A stretch of DNA of 64,000 bases, from contig NZ_JAHQCW010000002.1 in NCBI RefSeq assembly GCF_019042275.1, positions 94,588 to 158,587 on the forward strand, in the 5' to 3' direction. Shown here in pieces: positions 56,700-64,000 of this stretch (positions within the stretch are counted from its first letter, which is position 1; every line of letters starts with the position of its first letter). The position numbers and the translations under genes were made by a program. Below the pieces are notes generated by a model that worked only from the letters and a program-made list of their open reading frames with translations, had not been told where the DNA came from and made no database searches. The DNA is from Diplocloster agilis (GTDB taxonomy: Bacteria; Bacillota; Clostridia; Lachnospirales; Lachnospiraceae).

Positions 56700-56982
56700 G
56701 GGATGAGCGGGAAGCGGCAGGACCTTGGGGGGATGGGCGGCAAATCTCGCGGGGCCAAATCGCTTCGGCCGGACCTAAGAACGAGTAACTTCGAAGAGGG
56801 CGAAACCTCTTATTAGCAGGACCCGGGGCAAACTCGCCAAAATACGGCTCAGACAGTGCCCCGGGTCCTGCGAGGTTTCGCCCTCTTCTGCGTAACTCGT
56901 TCTAAGGTCCGGCCTCAAGCGATTTGGCCCCGCGAGATTTGCCGCCCATCCCCCCAAGGTCCTGCCGCTTCCCGCTCATCCC
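56700..56982. repeat. giant inverted repeat element E
   Basis: 283 bp starting 11 nt after the ATPase stop. The outer arms are perfectly complementary for about 67 bp from GGGATGAGCGGG inward. Inner stems GAACGAGT/ACTCGTTC, GAAGAGGGCGAAACCTC and GGACCCGGGGCA/TGCCCCGGGTCC follow, with the 26-nt loop nearly identical to element A. Termini are left GGGGGGCCGGG and right TCCCTAC, the same asymmetry as in A and C. Confidence 0.92.
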
Positions 56983-57335
56983 TACACTATTACAGGCTTG
57001 GGAGGTATGTTCTTTCGTTTTGGGTTGGCTTTTTGGGGTGGTAGTGTTTTTTGGTTTTTGGGGTATTGCTTTTCTGGTTGTTGTTTCTGTTATTTCAGTT
57101 CTTTTTTGCTTCTCAGATTTATTATTATTGCTTTCTGCGTTCTTTAGTATTTAGTACTGTTGTCCTATGACTTTTCTATGACTTTTCTATGGCTTTCTTA
57201 TTGGTCTCTTGTTGTTTATTTACTACTTTTTTACTGCTTTTTTGCAGCCTTCTTATTGCTTTCTTGTTGGTTTCCTTGTTAGTTCCCTCGTTGGTTTCCT
57301 TGTCGTTTCACTGATGGTTACTTATTGTTTTCTTA
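56983..57335 (+). other. strongly T-rich non-coding tract
   Basis: About 350 nt with T far in excess of A on the plus strand, made of degenerate units such as TTCTTATTGCTTTC and TTGTTGGTTTCC. No gene is supported; open frames through it are low-complexity Phe/Leu/Val. It links element E to the cupin promoter. Confidence 0.7.
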
Positions 57336-57364
57336 TTGACAGTTGGATTTGGACAGTGTACGAT
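57336..57364 (+). promoter_or_regulatory. promoter of the cupin gene
   Basis: TTGACA (57336-57341), 17-bp spacer, TACGAT (57359-57364), 65 nt before the ATG. Confidence 0.7.
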
Positions 57365-57428
57365 ACTTCTGGGAAATTTATGTCTTGTCGATGATTTTTT
57401 GGTGGATTACGCTATTGGGGGGAGTTTT

Positions 57429-57767
57429 ATGATAAGGAAAGAGGTTGGTAGAAAGGTTTGTAATCGTTTTGGCGGAAAAGGTGAGATTGAGTTGTATCCG
57501 GTGTTAAATGAGGAGGATTTGATGGGGAAAGGCGAGGTTATGCTGCGCATGGTGCTGCCCCCTGGGTCCTCTATTGGTTATCATCAGCATTTGGGGAATT
57601 TCGAAGTTTATTATATTATTTCCGGGGAGGGGATCTTTCAGGATCAGGAGGAAGAGAGACCGATTCGGGCTGGGGAGGCTGGATTCATCCGGCCGGGTCA
57701 GTTTCATGGTCTGATGAATACCGGAAGCGGGGAAATGGTCGTGGTTGCGGTCGTGCTTTATGCATAA
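57429..57767 (+). CDS. small cupin-domain protein
   Basis: A 112-residue single-domain cupin. Motif 1 reads GYHQHLGNFEVYYIISGEG and motif 2 reads GEAGFIRPGQFHGLMNTG, giving metal ligands His-x-His, Glu and His. There is no signal peptide or fused domain. Such proteins can be isomerases, dioxygenases or sugar-binding proteins; the function is not predictable. The start at 57429 has GGGGGGAG 4-5 nt upstream. It lies 130 nt before aroC on the same strand. Confidence 0.85.
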   Translation: MIRKEVGRKVCNRFGGKGEIELYPVLNEEDLMGKGEVMLRMVLPPGSSIGYHQHLGNFEVYYIISGEGIFQDQEEERPIRAGEAGFIRPGQFHGLMNTGSGEMVVVAVVLYA

Positions 57768-57897
57768 TCTGTAGCTGATTGTTGATAAAGGGTAAGCTTG
57801 CGTTATTCTTGCTATTCATTTGGGATTTTGGTTGTTTTTGTTTCTATTTGGGCTTTTTTTAAATAAATAAATGAACGGGATAAGGAGTGGAGTTTGT

Positions 57898-58998
57898 ATG
57901 TCAGGATCGACTTTTGGCACTATATTTAAAATGGCAACCTGGGGGGAATCCCATGGGAATGGGATCGGCGTGGTGGTGGATGGATGTCCTAGTGGTCTTC
58001 CACTCTCGGAAGAGGATATTCAGGTCTATTTGGACCGGCGTAAACCTGGGACGTCCAAATTCGCTACGCAGCGCAAAGAAGGGGATCTGGTGGAGATCAT
58101 TTCCGGCGTGTTTGAAGGACGTACTACCGGCACTCCCATTGCTATGCTGGTGCGGAATATGGATCAGCGCTCCAGGGATTATAGTGAGATCGCTGATTAT
58201 TACCGGCCGGGCCACGCGGATCTGAATTTTGACGTGAAATATGGCTTTCGGGATTACCGCGGCGGCGGACGTTCTTCCGGCAGGGAGACGATCGCCCGGG
58301 TGGCGGCAGGGGCGGTTGCCTGTAAGCTTCTAAAGTCTCTTGGCGTCACTTTGACTACTTATACAAAGTCGATCGGACCGGTGGAAATGAACGCCGAACG
58401 CTTTGATCCGGAGGAAATTAACCGCAATCCGTTCCATATGCCTGATCCGGTGGCTGCCGGTGAGGCTGCCGCTTATCTGCAGGAATGTATGCGCAATCAG
58501 AATTCTTCCGGCGGTGTCATTGAATGTATCATCCGGAATTTTCCCCAGGGAGTCGGTGAGCCTGTCTTTGAAAAGCTTGACGCTAACCTAGCCAAAGCGG
58601 TTATGTCTATCGGCGCCGTGAAGGGCTTCGAAATCGGTGACGGCTTTGCGGCTGCCCGTTCTACCGGGCTGACCAATAATGATCCTTTCACTGTGGATGC
58701 TGCCGGTAAGATCACAAAAGCAACGAACCATGCAGGAGGTATTTTGGGAGGTATCAGCGACGGCTCTGCTATTATTTTGCGGGCTGCGGTGAAACCGACT
58801 CCTTCTATCGCCGCTCCTCAGATGAGCGTTAACCGCAGTGGGGAGGCCCAGGAAATACGTATCAAAGGGCGTCATGATCCTGTTATTGTTCCCAGGGCAG
58901 TCGTCGTGGTGGAGTCTATGGCCGCTATTACCCTGATTGATATGCTGTTCCAGAGTATGACCTCACGCCTGGATGACATTGTGGAGTTTTTCAAATAG
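57898..58998 (+). CDS. aroC: chorismate synthase
   Basis: FMN-dependent last step of the shikimate pathway. The 366 residues contain the three signatures GESHGNGIGVVVDGCPSGLP, DYRGGGRSSGRETIARVAAG and GGILGGISDGSAI, with conserved RHDP near the C-terminus. The start at 57898 (MSGSTFGTIF) has GGAG 5 nt upstream; a longer frame starts at 57871. It is separated from aroF-tyrA-aroA by about 27 kb. A weak promoter (TTGATA, 16 bp, TATTCT) can be seen at about 57783-57810. Confidence 0.96.
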   Translation: MSGSTFGTIFKMATWGESHGNGIGVVVDGCPSGLPLSEEDIQVYLDRRKPGTSKFATQRKEGDLVEIISGVFEGRTTGTPIAMLVRNMDQRSRDYSEIADYYRPGHADLNFDVKYGFRDYRGGGRSSGRETIARVAAGAVACKLLKSLGVTLTTYTKSIGPVEMNAERFDPEEINRNPFHMPDPVAAGEAAAYLQECMRNQNSSGGVIECIIRNFPQGVGEPVFEKLDANLAKAVMSIGAVKGFEIGDGFAAARSTGLTNNDPFTVDAAGKITKATNHAGGILGGISDGSAIILRAAVKPTPSIAAPQMSVNRSGEAQEIRIKGRHDPVIVPRAVVVVESMAAITLIDMLFQSMTSRLDDIVEFFK

Positions 58999-59008
58999 AA
59001 TAGAACAG

Positions 59009-59047
59009 AAATATTCCCGGAGGATCAGGAATCCTTCGGGAATATTT
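59009..59047 (+). terminator. bidirectional terminator after aroC
   Basis: The arms AAATATTCCCG (59009-59019) and CGGGAATATTT (59037-59047), with an inner AGGAT/ATCCT stem, form a hairpin. It also contains the stop codon of the convergent small ORF. Confidence 0.8.
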
Positions 59048-59375
59048 GGTTTTTCACATCTTCAATATAGGCGGACACATCTTCCGCTTCAATCGTGTCG
59101 GAAAATGCGGCGACAATTTTCTGGCTGTCATAATTAAAAATGGTAGCCCCCGTCGTATATAGAAAAAGGAAGCCCATGAAAAGCACAACGGCGATGATGC
59201 AGCGGATTTTGAAAAAGCTGACCGTTCCTTCCGTCTCCTGCTGCTCCTGCGTTCTTCCGTATCTGGGATGAATCAGGCCGGGGTTATTAAACGCAGATTC
59301 TCCATGGCTGGACGACATGGTGGCTCTGGCTTCCGCCAGCAGCTGCTGCCGGTATTCCATCGGATTTTTCGGCAT
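59025..59375 (-). CDS. small single-pass membrane protein of unknown function
   Basis: A 116-residue protein with a soluble N-terminus (1-52), one membrane segment (IRCIIAVVLFMGFLFLYTTG, about 57-76), and a C-terminal part (77-116) containing EAEDVSAYIEDVKNQIF. The N-terminus includes SSHGESAFNNPGLIHPRYG. I do not recognise the family. GGAGG lies 7-8 nt before the ATG. It follows the his genes by 167 nt on the same strand, separated by a purine-rich stretch. Its last codons lie in the terminator hairpin. Confidence 0.75.
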   Translation of the reverse strand: MPKNPMEYRQQLLAEARATMSSSHGESAFNNPGLIHPRYGRTQEQQETEGTVSFFKIRCIIAVVLFMGFLFLYTTGATIFNYDSQKIVAAFSDTIEAEDVSAYIEDVKNQIFPKDS

Positions 59376-59542
59376 CTTTTTTCCTCCTTTATTCCTAGTC
59401 AGGACAGCGCATCCTGGTTCCTCAGAATAACTTATCCATCCTTTTTTACACTATATGTGGGATTTTTGGGGTTTATGCCGTCTGCTTTGTATCTTCTTCT
59501 CTTTTTCTTCTCTTTTTCCTTTTCTCCGTATCTGCCTTTTTT

Positions 59543-60790
59543 CTATCGTCTGGCCAGTTCTCTCATGATATCGTCCCAGGTTACGCCCCGCTCCGCCATC
59601 AAAACCATGACGTGATAGAGAAAATCTGAGATCTCATATTTAATCTCTTCCGGATCCGGATTCTTGGCGGCGATGATAATCTCCGTCGCTTCCTCTCCTA
59701 CCTTTTTGAGAATCTTATCGATCCCCTTATCGAACAGGTAGTTCGTGTAGGAACCCTCTTTGGGATGCTCCTTGCGGTCCATGATTACGCCGTATACGTC
59801 TTCAAATACTTTGCGGGGATTGGTCTCGTCGTACTGTTTTTTTACAAGTTCATTGAAAAAACAGGAAATCTCTCCGGTATGGCACGCCGCTCCCACCTGG
59901 GAGACCCTTGCCAATATCGTGTCTTTGTCGCAGTCCGCGCTCAACGAACGGACATATTGGAAATGTCCCGATGTGAGGCCCTTTACCCACAGTTCTTTGC
60001 GGCTTCTGCTCCAATAGGTCATCTTTCCTGTCCGCAATGTCATCTGAAAGGCTTCTTCGTTCATATAGGCCAGCATCAGAACCTGATCCGTGCGATAATC
60101 CTGAACGACCACGGGAATCAAGCCGTCGCCGTTTAACCGGAATTCTTCCCAGGCGATGGCACTCTCCATGACATTCATGGAATACCCCCCGGCCCGAAAC
60201 TCTTCCTTCAGCTGCATATAATCCACCGTATCCCGGCTCAATGACACGCTGGATACGCCGGTAAGGCCGGACTGTTTAAGATAAGCCGGGATCGCGCCCT
60301 CCACATCTATGGTCATAAAAATGATCCAGGGCGCGGCCATATTCCGTTCGACTGCGGCCGCATCCTCCGAGCCATAATACACCACTAGGGAGGCGTATTC
60401 CTGTATATCCGCCCGGTGTTTTTGCAGAGATTCCAAATCATCTGCGGACACAGCGATTTTTTCTTTTCCGAAGCGTTTGGAAGCTTCGGGCAGAAGCCCA
60501 CGATGGGCTTCGTTGGAAAGCTCCAGCAGCGCTTTATCACATCCGGCGTAGAGCAGTTTTTTCACATCTTCCAGCCGTTTGATATTCCCGCCTGCGATGA
60601 CGGGCAGATCCACCTTGCGGTAGATTTCTTTGATTTCCCCGATCACTTCGTCGTGACCGGTATCGTCCGCGGAACAGTCCAGGATCAGCAGCGCGTCCGC
60701 TCCCCGGTCCGCAAAGCTCTGAGCCTGCGAGAGCGCATGGTCCGAGCGGTCGTGGATTCGTATATAGGGTATCAGGTTCTTTTTATTCAT
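59543..60790 (-). CDS. hisIE: HisA/HisF-like domain fused to HisIE (PRA-CH / PRA-PH)
   Basis: A 415-residue fusion. Residues 1-210 resemble a HisA/HisF barrel ([38 protein letters not shown]), but the expected catalytic aspartate regions look changed and the barrel is short. Residues about 212-320 are HisI (phosphoribosyl-AMP cyclohydrolase), with [21 protein letters not shown] and [11 protein letters not shown]. Residues about 325-415 are HisE (phosphoribosyl-ATP pyrophosphohydrolase), with [16 protein letters not shown]. It catalyses steps 2 and 3 of histidine synthesis. Whether the N-terminal domain is active is unknown. It is 29 nt after hisB. Confidence 0.9.
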   Translation of the reverse strand: MNKKNLIPYIRIHDRSDHALSQAQSFADRGADALLILDCSADDTGHDEVIGEIKEIYRKVDLPVIAGGNIKRLEDVKKLLYAGCDKALLELSNEAHRGLLPEASKRFGKEKIAVSADDLESLQKHRADIQEYASLVVYYGSEDAAAVERNMAAPWIIFMTIDVEGAIPAYLKQSGLTGVSSVSLSRDTVDYMQLKEEFRAGGYSMNVMESAIAWEEFRLNGDGLIPVVVQDYRTDQVLMLAYMNEEAFQMTLRTGKMTYWSRSRKELWVKGLTSGHFQYVRSLSADCDKDTILARVSQVGAACHTGEISCFFNELVKKQYDETNPRKVFEDVYGVIMDRKEHPKEGSYTNYLFDKGIDKILKKVGEEATEIIIAAKNPDPEEIKYEISDFLYHVMVLMAERGVTWDDIMRELARR

Positions 60791-60819
60791 AGGATTTTTC
60801 TTCCACTCCTTACCGTTAT

Positions 60820-61410
60820 TCAGAGGCTTCCTTTTGTGGACAGTACGTTCTGTATCCTTCTGTCATACACGGTTGCCTCATCCAATGCCTTGGCGAAAGC
60901 CTTAAACATGGCCTCAATGATATGGTGATTATTGCTGCCGTACATCAGCTTCAGATGCAGGTTCATTCCGGCTGCGTAGCTGACTGCGTAGAAGAATTCC
61001 CGCACCATCTCCGTATCCAGATATCCGACCCTGTCCGATGTAAATTCTGCATCGTATACCAGATAGGGGCGGCCGGACAGATCTACCGCGCACAGGACTA
61101 ACGTCTCGTCCATAGGAAGCATAAGGCTGCCATACCGTTTGATGCCCTGCTTATTCCCTACGGCCTTTCGGATCGCATTTCCTAGCACGATGCCCGTGTC
61201 CTCCACCGTGTGGTGACAGTCCACGATCAGATCACCCTCCGCCTTTACATCCAGGTCAAATAAACCATGCCGGGCAAACCCGTTTAACATATGGTCAAAA
61301 AAGCCGATCCCGGTGTCGATCTGGGCTTTGCCGCTTCCATCCAGATTCAGCTCCATTTTTATCTTTGTCTCATTGGTATTTCTCTCAACTCTTCCGATCC
61401 TTTGCTGCAT
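60820..61410 (-). CDS. hisB: imidazoleglycerol-phosphate dehydratase
   Basis: A 196-residue monofunctional dehydratase without the phosphatase domain of E. coli HisB. The metal motifs are GIGFFDHML and [14 protein letters not shown] in the first half and their repeats, including [16 protein letters not shown], in the second. GGAGAGG lies about 5 nt before the ATG. It is 11 nt after hisD. Confidence 0.96.
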   Translation of the reverse strand: MQQRIGRVERNTNETKIKMELNLDGSGKAQIDTGIGFFDHMLNGFARHGLFDLDVKAEGDLIVDCHHTVEDTGIVLGNAIRKAVGNKQGIKRYGSLMLPMDETLVLCAVDLSGRPYLVYDAEFTSDRVGYLDTEMVREFFYAVSYAAGMNLHLKLMYGSNNHHIIEAMFKAFAKALDEATVYDRRIQNVLSTKGSL

Positions 61411-61421
61411 GCTACCTCTCC

Positions 61422-62714
61422 TTATTCTTCAAAACGGACTTTGATGGAATTGGCGTGGGCTGTCAGCTGTTCCGCCGCAGCGAATTTGATGATATCCTCA
61501 TGCACCGGCTCCAACGCTTCCCTGGAATAGTAGATAATGCTGGACTTCTTGATAAAGTCATCAACGCTTAAGGGAGAAAAGAACTTCGCCGTTCCATTGG
61601 TGGGAAGGACGTGGTTCGGCCCTGCAAAATAGTCGCCCAGCGGTTCGCTGCTGTATTCACCGATAAAGATCGCTCCCGCGTTGCGGATCTTTGTCATCAC
61701 CTCAAAGGGATTGGCCGTGATGATCTCCAGATGCTCCGATGCGATCTCGTTGGCCGTCTCGACCGCTTCTTCCATATCCTTGGCCAGCAGAATATAACCG
61801 TATTGATCCAGGGATTTTTGCATGATTTCCGTCCGGGAAAGCTCCGCTACGAAACGATCCACTTCTTTGGATACCTGTTCCGCCAGTTCCCTGCTGGTAG
61901 TGACCAGGATGGCGGACGCCATCTCGTCATGCTCCGCCTGGGACAGAAGGTCTGCCGCCACAAAACGGGGATTGGCCGTCTCATCCGCCAGCACCAGGAT
62001 TTCACTGGGGCCCGCGATGGAATCGATGCTCACATGACCGTACACGGCCTTCTTGGCTAAAGCCACGTAGATGTTGCCGGGCCCTACGATTTTATCCACC
62101 TTGGGCACACTTTCCGTTCCAAAAGCCAGGGCGGCTATGGCTTGCGCCCCGCCCACACGGTAGATCCGGTCGATGCCTGCCTCATTGGCCGCCACTAAGG
62201 TGACCGGATAGACTTTTCCGTCCCTCATCGGAGGCGTCGTCATAATAATCTCATCGACCCCGGCGACCTTGGCCGGAAGCACATTCATCAGTACGGACGA
62301 TGGGTATACCGCTTTTCCTCCGGGCACATAGACGCCGACCCTTTTAAGGGGGGTCACTTTCTGGCCCAGCATGGAACCGTTGGGTTTACTGTCAAACCAG
62401 CTGTACTGGCGCTGCTTCTCATGGTATTCCACGATATTCGCCTTCGCCTTGCGGATGATCTCTACCAGCTCCGGATCAACCAGCGTATAGGCTTCCTCGA
62501 TCTCCTCTTTTGTCACCAGAATGGTGTCGGCCGTAACCACAGCGTGATCAAACCTCTCGGTGAAGGAAAATAGCGCCTGATCCTTCTTCTTCTTTACCTC
62601 ATCTATAATCTGCGCCACCTGCTCTTCAAACTCTCCATAGCTGGAAGGGTTCCTTTTGAGCAGCTGTTCCTGAAGATTTTTTCTGGATTCTTCCGTAATC
62701 TGTATCGTCTTCAT
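61422..62714 (-). CDS. hisD: histidinol dehydrogenase
   Basis: NAD-dependent zinc enzyme for the last two steps of histidine synthesis. The 430 residues include RVGVYVPGGKAVYPSSVLMN, YRVGGAQAIAALAFGTESVP, IAGPSEILVLAD, LSQAEHDEMASAILVT and the catalytic Glu-His region in GPNHVLPTNGTA. AGGAGG lies about 9 nt before the ATG. It is 29 nt after hisG. Confidence 0.97.
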   Translation of the reverse strand: MKTIQITEESRKNLQEQLLKRNPSSYGEFEEQVAQIIDEVKKKKDQALFSFTERFDHAVVTADTILVTKEEIEEAYTLVDPELVEIIRKAKANIVEYHEKQRQYSWFDSKPNGSMLGQKVTPLKRVGVYVPGGKAVYPSSVLMNVLPAKVAGVDEIIMTTPPMRDGKVYPVTLVAANEAGIDRIYRVGGAQAIAALAFGTESVPKVDKIVGPGNIYVALAKKAVYGHVSIDSIAGPSEILVLADETANPRFVAADLLSQAEHDEMASAILVTTSRELAEQVSKEVDRFVAELSRTEIMQKSLDQYGYILLAKDMEEAVETANEIASEHLEIITANPFEVMTKIRNAGAIFIGEYSSEPLGDYFAGPNHVLPTNGTAKFFSPLSVDDFIKKSSIIYYSREALEPVHEDIIKFAAAEQLTAHANSIKVRFEE

Positions 62715-62743
62715 GATAACCTTGCCTCCTGTATATGATAATA

Positions 62744-63379
62744 TTATAGAATCTTCTTCAAATCCTGAATAATCCGGCTGATCCGCTCATTTTCCATCTT
62801 CATGCTGACCTGATTCACTACCATACGGGCGGACAATGGGCACACCTCTTCCAATACCTTCAGGCCGTTTTCTTTAAGGGTGGAGCCCGTCTCCACGATA
62901 TCCACGATCACTTCCGACAGCCCCACGATAGGCGCCAGCTCGATGGAGCCATTTAATTTTATGATTTCCACCGTCTGGTGTTTCTTATTATAAAAATAGT
63001 CCTTCGCGATATTCGGATACTTCGTTGCCACCCGGATCAGCTCGTGGTGCTTTAATAATTCCCGGGCAGATTCCGGGCCGCACACGCACATCGTGCATTT
63101 TCCAAAGCCCAGATCCAAAACCTCGTACATTCTCCGGCCCTCTTCCAGTATGGTGTCCTTGCCGACGATCCCGATGTCGGCAGCGCCGTACTCTACATAG
63201 GTGGGAACATCCGGCCCCTTGGACAGGAAAAACTTAAGCTTCAGCTCCTCGTTCACAAAGATCAGCTTTCTGGACCCCTTGTCCTTCATCTCCTCGCAGG
63301 TTATTCCGATTTTTTCAAACATCTCCAGCGTCTTGCTGGCAAGCCGTCCTTTGCCCAATGCAAATGTCAAATATCTCAT
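62744..63379 (-). CDS. hisG: ATP phosphoribosyltransferase, short form
   Basis: First committed step of histidine synthesis. At 211 residues it is the short form, which needs HisZ as regulatory subunit and lacks the C-terminal ACT-like domain. Visible are [37 protein letters not shown] and the PRPP-binding [24 protein letters not shown] lies 7 nt before the ATG. It starts 2 nt after hisZ. Confidence 0.96.
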   Translation of the reverse strand: MRYLTFALGKGRLASKTLEMFEKIGITCEEMKDKGSRKLIFVNEELKLKFFLSKGPDVPTYVEYGAADIGIVGKDTILEEGRRMYEVLDLGFGKCTMCVCGPESARELLKHHELIRVATKYPNIAKDYFYNKKHQTVEIIKLNGSIELAPIVGLSEVIVDIVETGSTLKENGLKVLEEVCPLSARMVVNQVSMKMENERISRIIQDLKKIL

Positions 63380-63381
63380 GT

Positions 63382-64000
63382 TTACACTCCTTCAATCAGA
63401 TCATTCAGGTTCACGGTCCGCCTGCTTCCATCTGACATATGTATCATTTCAATCTGCCCGTCAGGCCGCAGGACCAGGATTCCCCCGATCCGATTCTGCC
63501 TTGCGTACTCCAGGTATTCGCTCAGCTCATGATCCGGGCTTTTCCGTATCATTTCCACCTGGGCCCCCGTCTTTCTAAGCCCCACGGCCAAAGGGATCGC
63601 CGCCTGGCGAAGCGCCTCTTCATAGAGCAAAAGAGTAGCGCCGTTTGAAAGAGGAATATCGATCTTCTGTCTGGACAAGGCCATCATCAGCTGGTCTATC
63701 ACAATCGCGAAACCGATGGATGGCGCTTCCTTGCCAAAATGCCCCAGCAGATTATCATATCTGCCGCCTTTCACGATCGCGTCTCCGGTTCCGTAGGTAT
63801 ATGCCCGGAAAATCACGCCGGTATAATAGTGATATTTACTGATCATTCCCAGATCAAAAGAAATATACGGTTCATAGCCATAACAGCACATCACCTCATA
63901 CAGTTCCCTGAGGCGTTCCAGCGCCTGCAAGGATCTGTCATTGCGGGTCAGTTCCTTCGCCTCATCCAACACGGCAACACCGCCGAACAGCTCCGGCATT
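63382..64000 (-). CDS. hisZ: ATP phosphoribosyltransferase regulatory subunit (5' part outside window)
   Basis: HisRS-like paralogue that forms the holoenzyme with short HisG and carries histidine feedback control. The window holds its last 205 or so codons, the gene continuing beyond base 64000. Class II synthetase-like segments are visible: [22 protein letters not shown] (start [16 protein letters not shown]), [18 protein letters not shown] and [15 protein letters not shown]. The C-terminal part (about the last 90 residues) is the anticodon-domain-like region. An internal ATG at 63999 is not the real start. Confidence 0.92.
   Translation of the reverse strand, partial: MPELFGGVAVLDEAKELTRNDRSLQALERLRELYEVMCCYGYEPYISFDLGMISKYHYYTGVIFRAYTYGTGDAIVKGGRYDNLLGHFGKEAPSIGFAIVIDQLMMALSRQKIDIPLSNGATLLLYEEALRQAAIPLAVGLRKTGAQVEMIRKSPDHELSEYLEYARQNRIGGILVLRPDGQIEMIHMSDGSRRTVNLNDLIEGV

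Noticed and set aside
57209-57394. Phe/Leu-rich ORF in the T-rich tract
   Set aside because: It is a low-complexity product of the T bias, and the cupin promoter lies inside it.

Overview
The window looks like chromosomal DNA from an anaerobic, endospore-forming Clostridia, most likely a Lachnospiraceae (Clostridium cluster XIVa) of moderate GC content. The evidence is spoIVA behind a sigmaE-like promoter, AGGAGG-type ribosome binding sites with several TTG/GTG starts, the serC-serA-DUF1015 and leuB-ilvD-ilvB gene orders, the short HisG plus HisZ system, and a SEDS/class B PBP pair. The genus is inference; no rRNA or tRNA gene was seen.

Layout. 1-3.3 kb: beta-galactosidase behind a 49-bp tandem repeat. 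3.4-10.5 kb (minus): ilvN-ilvC, and a Gfo/Idh oxidoreductase, a methylene-THF reductase/homocysteine methyltransferase fusion and B12-dependent MetH. 10.6-12.9 kb: feoAB. 13-22.6 kb (minus): a DUF6236-like protein and cell-division or recombination genes (PBP, FtsW/RodA, peptidase U32, ZapA, RuvB, RuvA) with a Gx transporter and NusG-II protein. 22.7-25.5 kb: a small membrane protein and an EF-G-like GTPase. 25.5-34 kb: aroF-tyrA-aroA surrounded by AT-rich accessory genes and four very large inverted-repeat elements. 33.9-45.5 kb (minus): spoIVA, DUF1015, serA, serC, an L,D-transpeptidase, ilvB, ilvD, leuB. 45.7-50 kb: a VFT hybrid histidine kinase and a regulator with two GntR-type helix-turn-helix regions. 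50-52 kb: tgt-yajC. 52-57 kb: a BlaI/BlaR1-like pair (sensor split into two cistrons) divergent from a CtpE-like P-type ATPase, followed by a fifth giant inverted repeat. 57.4-64 kb: cupin, aroC, and the hisZ-hisG-hisD-hisB-hisIE run, with hisZ cut by the window edge.

Functionally the window is mostly amino-acid biosynthesis: branched-chain (ilvN, ilvC, ilvB, ilvD, leuB), methionine, aromatic (aroF, tyrA, aroA, aroC), serine and histidine, mixed with envelope and division functions.

The strongest candidate for something undescribed is a set of five dispersed giant inverted repeats (86 to about 446 bp). Their arms match almost perfectly inside each copy, but the outer arms differ between copies. 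Three copies share an inner block, and three share the same asymmetric termini. Two inner base pairs show compensatory change between copies. No transposase is seen. Other notable items are a 21-bp phased array of perfect palindromes, a 137-nt ftsW/pbp overlap, the split BlaR1, a degenerate HisA/HisF-like barrel fused to HisIE, and several short tandem repeats between genes.
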